Assembly: GCA_016490735.1 (NCBI GenBank)
Contig: JAEMWC010000364.1
Coordinates: forward strand, 711,001-775,000
Source of the DNA: Pachyseris speciosa
Lineage: Eukaryota; Cnidaria; Anthozoa; Scleractinia; Pachyseridae
DNA: 64,000 nt
Direction of reading: 5' to 3'
The notes beneath the pieces were generated by a model, which worked only from the letters and a program-made list of their open reading frames with translations, was not told the origin of the DNA and made no database searches. The position numbers were made by a program, and so were the translations under genes. Below are positions 56,066-64,000 of the stretch, in pieces (positions within the stretch are counted from its first letter, which is position 1; each line of letters begins with the position of its first letter).

Positions 56066-57130
56066 TTATTGTTTCTTCGAGAGGATAACCATGTCATATT
56101 TCATACAAGCGAATCTTCTTTCACTTTCCAGCTTGTGAGCGACGTGTTTCTCTTGTAGTTGTTCTAATTCATCGGCACGACTGACGTTACCGTTGTTAAT
56201 ATCTAAACGTAAATTTTTCATTTTGTTGTCAATGCTATCACAGAATTGGCAAGTATCTATCCTGGCCTTTCGAAAGCTGAGTAATTCGCTCAAGTCTTCG
56301 TTAAATATTTTTCTAAAGGCGGAATAACTAATCACAGGTCCCTTATTTTTAAGCTTTGAACGGTTCGTTTTAAAGTTAGGGTTTTCCTTGACAAATTCTC
56401 GCCACATCTTGCGCATTGATATGCAAGAGTCAAAGTACCTTTTCTGAGTTCTGGACCTTCTGTAGTGCGATTCAGTCGCCTTTTTTGAACAGATGAAGTC
56501 AATAACGGCCCTCCGTGCTTCCGGCAAAAGTTTAATTGCATTATTTCCGTGCCGCCCTCTCATGTCTTGTTGGATAGACACACCATCGTCCTCCAGTTTC
56601 CTGAGAAGAACCTTGATTTTAACGGGAGAAAATCCGTAACATTTCTGAAAAGCACCCCGACAAACTGTTCCCAGTGATGGTAACTTGTAGGTAACCCTCC
56701 TGACGCCACTAGGACAAACGCTGACTTCCATCAGTCCTGAAAGAATATAATTTTGTTCGTTGTAACTTTTTTGATAAAAACTTGTTCTCAAAGCCTGGAT
56801 CATTTGTCGACATTCATGTGGCCTTAATCGCATCAGACAGCCGTTATTGCACTCACACAGCAATGACATTTTGTGTACGTCTTGATAAGGTCTGTTTTTT
56901 CGGGCAATCATCGTTTTCCGTTTGCTGGTGTAAATCTTCGTCAGCTTAGGATTCATTTTCTTTCGCCCTCTTTCAACTGAGCTTGCGAGTGGAACTCCTT
57001 CTCGGAAATATGCCCAAGGGGTTTCTGGGTTGAAGCGATAAACTAGCTTGTTTAAGTCGCAAACTCGGCGATCAGCTCCACTTGAAATCGGGACCTGTGC
57101 TCTGTTTGACAAACTAGAAGCCCAGGCCAT
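56066..57130 (-). CDS. Transposase-like protein, N-terminal half
   Basis: ATG at 57,130 gives 354 codons to TAA with no interruptions. Blocks: KMSLLCECNNGCLMRLRPHEC near residue 90 (Cys cluster), SGVRRVTYKLPSLGTVCRGA, GRHGNNAIKLLPEARRAVIDF, ATESHYRRSRTQKRYFDSCIS, and ARIDTCQFCDSIDNK (CxxC) followed by an HVAHKLESERRFACMKYDM helix and an early stop. This order (helix-turn-helix-like, RHGN, HY...KRY, CxFC, H...A..A...D) is that of the N-terminal part of the proteins whose C-terminal domain is encoded at 53,542-54,528. The ORF stops where the catalytic-like domain would begin. Confidence 0.65.
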   Translation of the reverse strand: MAWASSLSNRAQVPISSGADRRVCDLNKLVYRFNPETPWAYFREGVPLASSVERGRKKMNPKLTKIYTSKRKTMIARKNRPYQDVHKMSLLCECNNGCLMRLRPHECRQMIQALRTSFYQKSYNEQNYILSGLMEVSVCPSGVRRVTYKLPSLGTVCRGAFQKCYGFSPVKIKVLLRKLEDDGVSIQQDMRGRHGNNAIKLLPEARRAVIDFICSKKATESHYRRSRTQKRYFDSCISMRKMWREFVKENPNFKTNRSKLKNKGPVISYSAFRKIFNEDLSELLSFRKARIDTCQFCDSIDNKMKNLRLDINNGNVSRADELEQLQEKHVAHKLESERRFACMKYDMVILSKKQ

Positions 57131-59999
57131 TGCCTTTATTTGACGAGCAACGAAAAATTATGAACAGTAGCAATAAGTTCCATATTTATAGCAACCGAAA
57201 CAAAATCGCGTTGATTCTCGAAATTGCTATAAAGTTTATAAACCACTTGAGATTGAGAACAGATAACGTGCCCTTTTAAAATACTAGCGTTGCGTAACTC
57301 ATGTCACGTACACAAGATTTGTTTTCCTTCTATAAAAGGAATGATCCAGATAAGGTTTAACTAAAATGTATTGTTGTAAAATCATTTAAGTAAAATATAG
57401 TTTGATTGGAGGGTCAAGAAAAGGTAACATGCGAATTTCACTGTATTTAAATTCTCGTTGTGATCAGTCACACTTTGTACGTGTGTTCCGTCCTGAATGC
57501 CATAAAAATGTATTTTACAAGCAAAGGACGAGTTAGGAATTTTTAAAAAAAAGGTAATACCTTAATTTTTATCCTTTAATGATTATTTGTAAACAAAAGA
57601 GAAACACATGCTACAATAGCTTCCAGGCCTTGCGTGACTCCAAGCAGATAAAAATGTCAAGGGACGCTAGAAGTGACGTGACACGTTGCGAATACTTTGG
57701 GGCGCAATGCCTGGTTACTCTCTGCATTTGAGTCGCCTTTCGTCCGCTAAGAGTATCTTTGAGAAGGATGTTTCTGGGTAAACAAAAAAACCAGTTTTCG
57801 GTAAGGATGTATGTCATACGCAAAATTTACCTTTACTTCAATGTTTAGTTATCAAAACTTTATCAGATAGGTGATGTTATATTTTGCAGCGAGATGGAGG
57901 TGATGACAACTGGCGTTTTACGTCAGGAAAGTACAGAGCCGCGCCTATGTGAGTTGACTGATTTTTTATTTTGATAATTTTAAGACGGCACAGGATGGAA
58001 AAAATCGTTAAAAAAATTTCAAGCCGTCAAGGTTGACGCGATATTTTTATACGAACTTTAACTTTAGCGGGAAGCTTTCGAGCTACATCAGTTCAAGTAA
58101 GGACTTAAGCTTATCTCTTAAGACTTGTGTTTCGATAAATTAAACAAAATGGCTCTAAACAAAGCTTATAATTTCATCCTTTCTAAAATTTTCTTTCTAA
58201 ACTGCCCAGCTATATAAGTTAACTGGTGACAATCAAAGCGCGCTAGTTAATCGGATTAATATTAAAATTAAACTTAGTTTTTCTGGAACGACGGAAGAGG
58301 TAAATACCACTTGTGTGGTCAAAGGAAATTGGCCGACACTGAAAACAAGGCGGCTCTAATTTGTAATGAGCCGTTGCATACAGATATAATTTTAGCTTTT
58401 TGCGCACGAGCTCTTACATTCAGCAAATCTTAATGCGCCGTCTTTATTTCGGTTTGCCATACATCCCTATCAAAAAGTTGTCGTATTAACGGTATTTAAC
58501 AATTAAGCTTACTGTACAGTACTCCATGTTCAGGGAGCGTAAAGTTCAAAACGGCGCGTCACTCATCACAGTCTAGCAATTTCTTATCAGTTCAATCCGC
58601 GGGAATTCTTTTTACATCGGCGCGACGACGAAACGGTCGATTTTTCCTTTTGAAATTGAACTTTTCGCTTGCTAAATGTTCAAGACGAGTATTCACTTAA
58701 TTTTGTTTGCAAAACTTATTGCTTGTTTGCTGCAAGCTTAATTTAAGCTTATGTTTTCGAGTTTTTTCTTCGTTTCTTGAAGTGTTGGCACGTCATTTAA
58801 CTGAATGAGTGCGGCTACCTGCAGAGCAGCCTTTTCAGTTTTTCGGTTCGTATCCGTTATTTCCTTTGGAAGTGTAGTTTCAATTTTGCTTAATTTAAAA
58901 AGATATGGTTCTTAGCGAATTAGTCAATCTAACACCTCGCACCGCTGTGTCGTTGGCAGGAACTGATGTGTAAGGCGGTTTTCTTATTTTAACTTAAGTT
59001 TAAGTAAAGGCTTGAGCTTTTAAAAGTATATTAACAATCGTAACGAAAAACAAGATCTGCGAGTATTAATGTCTTCCCTGTGTTTTCGAACTCTCGTTAA
59101 AACCGAATTCCAAAGTCGACAAGACGTTAAGTACGTACAATAATTATTCTGCTGTTCATGCGAATTTCTCGTTAGTGGATTGCTTGATACAAATATCACG
59201 GTTCATTTTAATTGCCCTGTACATTTATTGTTGTAAGATATATTTAAAGTTCTGTTTAATTGTTAATGATTTACGGGTGGCTTTTCAATAAGCTAAATTC
59301 TACTGACAGTCAGAGTGCGAGCAAACAGCGTGTAGGGAGACAATAACCAGTTCGCCTCGTTGATCTTACAAAAAATAAAAATAAAATGGAAACGTTATTC
59401 ACCGGTTAGGTCTGTCGATATAGCTAAAAACTGTGCCTTCGGTCTTGAATAAGGCACAGGCTTCTCCCTATACGGACAAGTTCCAGCCGGTGAATAACAT
59501 ATATTTCTTGAAATACGACTGTTCTAGAGTAACCTGTATGAATACCCATTTTACAGTTGTGTGTTCATGTTGACCTGGCCTTTGAGTGGAAGTGATGCTG
59601 GAGGCATCTGGAGGTGTTTTGATACAAACCTCTCTGTCTTTCTCATGCAAATGTGGAATAGTTCGCATGATACGAGAACCATATGATTTACATGAGAAAA
59701 GCTGTAACGGTCTGTATCAAAACATTAAGGTAACCCACAGATTATTTTCCATTCATAGGCCACATCACTGAGCATGCAATAGTAAAATAGCCTATTCTAA
59801 TGAAACTAGTAACTTAGAGATTCCATGCTTTTTACCCAGAAACGTTCAGAGTCTCTATATATCGACAGCAAAAAGAGATGCAAATAAGCTGACTGCTCAT
59901 TTAATATATCATTTTGTGAGAAGAGGGAAAAGCAAGTATTAAAGTGCCACACACTTAAAGGTAACAAATGATATTACATTTATTTCAAACCCATTGTGT
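57131..59999. other. Long stretch without a recognised gene
   Basis: AT-rich. Possible small exons with good splice sites: 57,900-57,948 (acceptor TTTTGCAG, donor GTGAGT) and a piece ending at 59,728 (donor GTAACC) that encodes SLSFSCKCGIVRM and YDLHEKSC. A hairpin with arms GTTATTCACCGG / CCGGTGAATAAC lies at 59,393-59,505. I cannot link these into a gene. Confidence 0.4.
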
Positions 60000-60000
60000 T

Positions 60001-61333
60001 CTAATATTAAGTGAGAGTTTCAGTTATAGGCATGCATTAAAATTGTCTAGGAAATGAATGATAATTCAAGTGTGTGTCAAAAGCACAGGGGTGGGGAGGG
60101 TGGCTGCTGGGGCATTTGACTACATCAAAATTGGGGCTGCCTAGAGAGTCAGTGCAGGTACCTTTTGACAAATCCAGTCAGATAACTACACCATTTGTTC
60201 CAGAACTGCATTCTGGTGGCCATTCTGAGTAAATTGACTGTCAGCAGGTCAATTTGGGCTGAATTTCAGGCATTCGGCTCTTGATATCTGAGCGAATTTG
60301 CAAAAACGTACCCGCTAGGTTTTCACTTGAGGACGGGCACAGCCCGTCTTCAAGCTCTTGCTGCGGCTCAAACTTGAGGGGGCTTGCCGTCAACACTTGC
60401 TTTTCCAAATAGCCCAAAGACAGTTTTAACAGTGAGTGGGTGATTGGCAGCTGTCCATCAAAACCACAGGGCTGGGGGGGGGGCTCTTTTGAGAATTTGA
60501 CTGCAGTTAAAGTTGCTGTCCTTATGTTGAGTGAGAGTTTTAGTTCTAGGCTTGCATTGGCAATTGTCTAGGGCCTGAATGAGAGTTGACTTTTGAACTC
60601 CACTTTGAGCGGGCCCGCTGTTCGCTTCGGGTGTGTGGCTGGCAGGTGTGTGTCAAAAGCACAGGGGTGGGGAGGGTGGCTGCTGGGGCATTTGACTACA
60701 TCAAAATTGGGGCTGCCTAGAGAGTCAGTGCAGGTACCTTTTGACAAATCCAGTCAGATAACTACACCATTTGTTCCAGAACTGCATTCTGGTGGCCATT
60801 CTGAGTAAATTGACTGTCAGCAGGTCAATTTGGGCTGAATTTCAGGCATTCGGCTCTTGATATCTGAGCGAATTTGCAAAAACGTACCGTCCCGCTAGGT
60901 TTTCGCTTGAGGACGGGCGCAGCTCGTCTTCAAGCTCTTGCTGCGGCTCAAACTTGAGGGGCTTGCCGTCAACACTTGCTTTTCCAAATAGCCCAGGGAC
61001 AGTTCTAACAGTGAGTGGGTGATTGGCAGCTGTCCATCAAAACCACAAGGCTGGGGGGGGGCTCTTTTGAGACTTTGACTGCAGTTAAAGTTGCTGTCCT
61101 TATGTTGAGTGAGAGTTTTAGTTCTAGGCATGCATTGGCAATTGTCTAGGGCCTGAATGAGAGTTGACTTTTGAACTCCACTTTGAGCGGGCCCGCTGTT
61201 CGCTTCGGGTGTGTGGCTGGCAGGTGTGTGTCAAAAGCACAGTGGTGGGGAGGGTGGCTGCTGGGGCATTTGACTACATCAAAATTGGGGCTGCCTAGAG
61301 AGTCAGTGCAGGTACCTTTTGACAAATCCAGTC

Positions 61334-61335
<2 letters not shown>
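60001..61335. repeat. 575-bp satellite-like array 2, about two units
   Basis: TCTGAGCGAATTTGC at 60,287 and 60,863 (576 bp apart). The left edge (60,001-60,070) is a diverged, partly deleted unit end (AGTTATAGGCATGCATTAAAA). The right edge is cut inside a unit (after AATCCAGTCAGA) by a (TA)n tract. Both arrays share private variants such as the CCGTCCCGCTAGG insertion (40,380 and 60,888) and the CACAGTGGTG variant, so they exchange or were copied from one another. Confidence 0.93.

Positions 61336-61402
<67 letters not shown>
61336..61402. repeat. (TA)n tract between satellite and PLE
   Basis: Replaces the continuation GATAACTACACC of the satellite unit and directly precedes the PLE palindrome. 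Confidence 0.97.
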
Positions 61403-61403
<1 letters not shown>

Positions 61404-61440
61404 ATTTCAATTGTGGAGTCGGACTAATTCAAACACATTT

Positions 61441-61492
61441 ATTTGCTACTCCGAGTTTCATGCCTCTCACGATGCAATCATCAGGCAACTGA
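61441..61492 (-). ncRNA. Hammerhead-like motif, PLE 2 left arm
   Basis: Minus strand: GTTGC, CTGATGA, stem II TGC...GCA, GAA, stem III ACT/AGT, cleavage triplet GTA, then GCAA closing stem I. The first stem II pair is T-T, weaker than in the element at 34-36 kb. Confidence 0.6.
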
Positions 61493-62300
61493 CAACAATA
61501 ACGGTTACATTTAAAGATATACAAAATTTGAAAGTATGGAACAATGCTTACTGGCGTGACATGCCAAGATGTAATTGGTCGACGGAAGCACTAAACGTTA
61601 AGCAATCACGGTATTTAACAGGAATTTCTTAGAATGTCTACAGATCGATGTCAGTTCATTTCTATGATTAAGTGTCGACATTTCTGGTTTACATATTATA
61701 AAATATTTTTCCCACAGACACAGATTACATTTTTTGTTGATATTTGAATACGATCTGGCTTGCCTTACTTTTCGCCACTTAATTACGTAATTGATTTTTC
61801 GATCTTTCAGACTCCATATGTGCTTGCTGAGTTCGGTTACATTTTTGTATCTTTCGTTCCTGAAGGAGCATGTGTGGTTTCTGTGTGGTTTCAACATTCA
61901 AAGAACGTTACAGAAACCACACATGCTCCTTCAGGAACGAAAGATACAAAAATGTAACCGAACTCAGCAAGCACATATGGAGTCTGAAAGATCGAAAAAT
62001 CAATTACGTAATTAAGTGGCGAAAAGTAAGGCAAGCCAGATCGTATTCAAATATCAACAAAAAATGTAATCTGTGTCTGTGGGAAAAATATTTTATAATA
62101 TGTAAACCAGAAATGTCGACACTGAATCATAGAAATGAACTGACATCGATCTGTAGACATTCTAAGAAATTCCTGTTAAATACCGTGATTGCTTAACGTT
62201 TAGTGCTTCCGTCGACCAATTACATCTTGGCATGTCACGCCAGTAAGCATTGTTCCATATTTTCAAATTTTGTATATCTTTAAATGTAACCGTTATTGTT

Positions 62301-62357
62301 GTCAGTTGCCTGATGATTGCATCGTGAGAGGCATGAAACTCGGAGTAGCAAATAAAT
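62301..62357 (+). ncRNA. Hammerhead-like motif, PLE 2 right arm
   Basis: Plus strand counterpart: CTGATGA at 62,310-62,316, GAA at 62,335-62,337, predicted cleavage after A62,347. Confidence 0.6.
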
Positions 62358-62464
62358 GTGTCTGAATTAGTCCGACTCCACAATTGAATATTATATTCAC
62401 AGCTCTGTTTTTTCCATTGAGCACTTTTATAGCAGATGAAATCTTCAATTTATCCGCTGATAGT

Positions 62465-62537
<73 letters not shown>
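62465..62537. repeat. (TA)n tract at the apex of an inverted repeat
   Basis: Flanked by imperfect inverted repeats 62,400-62,464 and 62,538-62,605 sharing AGCTCTG and ATTGAGCACTTTT. Confidence 0.95.
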
Positions 62538-62538
<1 letters not shown>

Positions 62539-62633
62539 CCAAAAAGTGGATTGAAATCCTCATCTACTAAAAAGTGCTCAATAGCAGAGCTAGAGCTACA
62601 AATAATTATAATCCAAGAGTTAGGTTATTTAAA

Positions 62634-62690
62634 CATTTACTGCAACTCTGAGTTTCATGCTTCTTGCGAAGCAATCATCAGGCAACTGCC
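62634..62690 (-). ncRNA. Hammerhead-like motif, PLE 3 inverted part
   Basis: Minus strand: CTGATGA, stem II TGCTTC/GAAGCA closed by a GCAA tetraloop, GAA, stem III ACT/AGT, triplet GTT. Confidence 0.65.
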
Positions 62691-62846
62691 AGAAATAACG
62701 GTTACAATCACAGAAATTTGAAATACAGAACAATGCATACATTACATGGATGTGGATGGTTGGATTTTGTATGTACATACAGTGGGACATTGCCTTCCTT
62801 TGTGTAAGGAAAGTACTTCCCACTTTTAAGGTCAAGCATGACGATG

Positions 62847-63788
62847 ATGATGCTTGACCTTAAAAGTGGGAAGTACTTTCCTTACACAAAGGAAGGCAAT
62901 GTCCCACTGTATGTACATACAAAATCCAACCATCCACCATCCATCCTGAAAAACATCCCTGAGTCAATCAACAAGAGGCTCTCCGAGATATCTTCCGATA
63001 AAGAATGCTTCGATAACGCTAAGTCCATCTATCAAGAAGCACTTAACAAAAGCGGATATCACTACAACCTGTCATTCAATGCCACACCAAAACAGACACC
63101 ACGTCCACGGAGAAACAGACAACGGAACATTACATGGTTCAACCCGCCCTATAGCAAGAACGTAGAAACAAACGTCGGAAAATGCTTCCTTTCACTAATT
63201 GATAAGCATTTCCCCAAATCTAACCCACTTCACAAAATTTTTAACCGTAACACCCTCAAATTAAGCTACAGCTGCATGGACAACATCAAAACAATCATAT
63301 CTAACCATAACAAAGCCGAAATTAACAAATCCACACGCACTAATAATCAAACTGAGAGAAGCTGCAATTGTCGGAAACCTGACACGTGTCCCATGGATGG
63401 AAGCTGCAATGTGGAAAACGTCATTTACCAGGCTGAGGTCACCACAGAAACCACAAGGGAAACATACATCGGACTTTGTGACACTGCGTTCAAATTGCGG
63501 TATAGAAACCATGTATGTTCATTTCGTAACGAGCGTTACAAACATGCTACCGAGCTTAGTAAATATATATGGAGTCTCAAAGATAAGAACACTAAGTATG
63601 TCATCAAATGGCGCAAGATAAAACAAGCTAGTTCTTATTCCAATGTTACTAAGAGATGCAATTTGTGTTTGTGGGAGAAATATTTCATTATTTGTAAACC
63701 AGAAATGGCAAGTTTAAACAAAAGAAATGAGCTGACATCGTGTTGTAGACATGTTAGGAAATTTCTGTTAAGAAATGTCATTATGTAA
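62847..63788 (+). CDS. PLE 3 protein, thumb to GIY-YIG (5' truncated)
   Basis: An open frame of about 314 codons ending at TAA 63,786-63,788. It begins in the RT thumb region ([11 protein letters not shown], then [18 protein letters not shown]), has a linker rich in Lys/Arg, [18 protein letters not shown], then the Cys cluster [11 protein letters not shown], the GIY-YIG nuclease (IYQA at residues about 193-196 and TYIGL about 206-210, then [11 protein letters not shown]) and a final [14 protein letters not shown] / [10 protein letters not shown] part. The frame is intact over its whole length, so a separately translated nuclease cannot be excluded, but the RT catalytic core is missing. Confidence 0.8.
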   Translation: MMLDLKSGKYFPYTKEGNVPLYVHTKSNHPPSILKNIPESINKRLSEISSDKECFDNAKSIYQEALNKSGYHYNLSFNATPKQTPRPRRNRQRNITWFNPPYSKNVETNVGKCFLSLIDKHFPKSNPLHKIFNRNTLKLSYSCMDNIKTIISNHNKAEINKSTRTNNQTERSCNCRKPDTCPMDGSCNVENVIYQAEVTTETTRETYIGLCDTAFKLRYRNHVCSFRNERYKHATELSKYIWSLKDKNTKYVIKWRKIKQASSYSNVTKRCNLCLWEKYFIICKPEMASLNKRNELTSCCRHVRKFLLRNVIM

Positions 63789-63888
63789 TTAGCGATAACG
63801 ACCCCGCGTGACGCGACACGCCTAGTATGTAATGTAATGTATGCATTGTTCTGTATTTCAAATTTCTGTGATTGTAACCGTTATTTCT

Positions 63889-63946
63889 GGCAGTTGCCTG
63901 ATGATTGCTTCGCAAGAAGCATGAAACTCAGAGTTGCAGTAAATGT
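63889..63946 (+). ncRNA. Hammerhead-like motif, PLE 3 3' end
   Basis: Plus strand: GTTGC, CTGATGA, perfect 6-bp stem II TGCTTC/GAAGCA with GCAA loop, GAA, ACT/AGT stem III, cleavage triplet GTT, then GCA. It ends about 30 bases before the (TA)n tract that closes the window. Confidence 0.68.
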
Positions 63947-63974
63947 TTAAATAACCTAACTCTTGGATTATAAT

Positions 63975-64000
63975 TATATATATATATATATATATATATA
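63975..64000. repeat. (TA)n tract running off the window
   Basis: Borders the 3' end of PLE 3. Confidence 0.95.

Larger units (their letters stand above)
61403..62394. mobile_element. Penelope-like element 2, perfect-looking palindrome
   Basis: Two inverted arms of about 480 bp (61,403-61,884 and 61,910-62,394) around a 25-bp spacer. Each arm encodes the C-terminal GIY-YIG tail of the PLE family ([31 protein letters not shown]) and ends with the 3' UTR holding a hammerhead motif. The right arm reads on the plus strand from 61,870 to the stop at 62,194-62,196. The RT is absent, so each arm is a severely truncated end. The arms differ at very few positions, which suggests they formed together recently. 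Confidence 0.88.
62606..63974 (+). mobile_element. Penelope-like element 3, truncated with inverted 5' end
   Basis: The main part runs on the plus strand from about 62,843 to 63,974. Before it lies an inverted piece (62,606-62,838) made of the element's 3' UTR joined to the start of the retained coding segment, so the two parts form a hairpin around CATGACGATGATG. A 3' hammerhead motif occurs in both parts. The element ends at (TA)n. It is related to, but clearly different from, PLE 1 and PLE 2. Confidence 0.88.

Overview
The window is eukaryotic. It has interrupted genes with GT/AG introns, non-LTR and Penelope-like retroelements, tRNA-derived SINEs, small foldback (MITE-like) elements and many microsatellites. 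The only clear host gene is the 3' half of a complement C3 gene. The C3 sequence, the retroelement types and the SINE types together suggest an anthozoan cnidarian, most likely a stony coral; this is inference, as no species can be named from the sequence alone.

Layout. 1-10.65 kb (+): eleven exons of a C3-like gene, covering the second half of the thioester domain, an unusual lysine-rich insert, the receptor-binding domain and the C345C/netrin domain, ending at a stop at 10,649. The 5' half lies before the window. A degraded LINE sits in one intron. 7.6-12.2 kb and 17.4-22.1 kb are two copies of the gene's 3' end, including its last three exons. The second copy has a one-base deletion in the terminal exon. 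A third, older copy of only the 3' flank lies at 12.2-12.8 kb. Between the copies are a GIY-YIG endonuclease fragment, a foldback element and a TTAA-flanked 1-kb element. 22-33.7 kb: accessory DNA with a SINE-interrupted reverse transcriptase fragment, an unrecognised ORF near 25.3 kb, a second tandem duplication (27.97-33.68 kb) whose copies differ by clean transposon insertions, and a possible orphan signal-peptide exon at 30.86 kb.

34-38 kb: a Penelope-like element (PLE, - strand) with pseudo-LTRs, each carrying a complete predicted hammerhead ribozyme, followed by three tandem units with a tRNA-like sequence. 38.06-43.74 kb: about ten units of a 575-bp satellite-like repeat; about two more units lie at 60.07-61.34 kb. 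44.4-46.0 kb (-): a SET-domain methyltransferase gene in three exons, apparently broken. 47.7-51.8 kb (-): a GC-rich, degraded APE-type LINE, next to an inverted SINE pair. 53.5-57.1 kb: two long intact ORFs that look like the C-terminal and N-terminal halves of one transposase-like protein, on opposite strands and convergent. 61.4-64 kb: two more PLE copies in palindromic arrangement, again with hammerhead motifs and (TA)n borders.

How it works together. The C3 exons act as one gene, an opsonin precursor of innate immunity. The duplicated terminal exons downstream could be spliced in as an alternative C-terminus, but look like a decaying by-product of duplication. The rest is driven by mobile elements. 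PLE insertions and satellite edges repeatedly coincide with (TA)n tracts, and foldback elements mark or distinguish the duplication copies.
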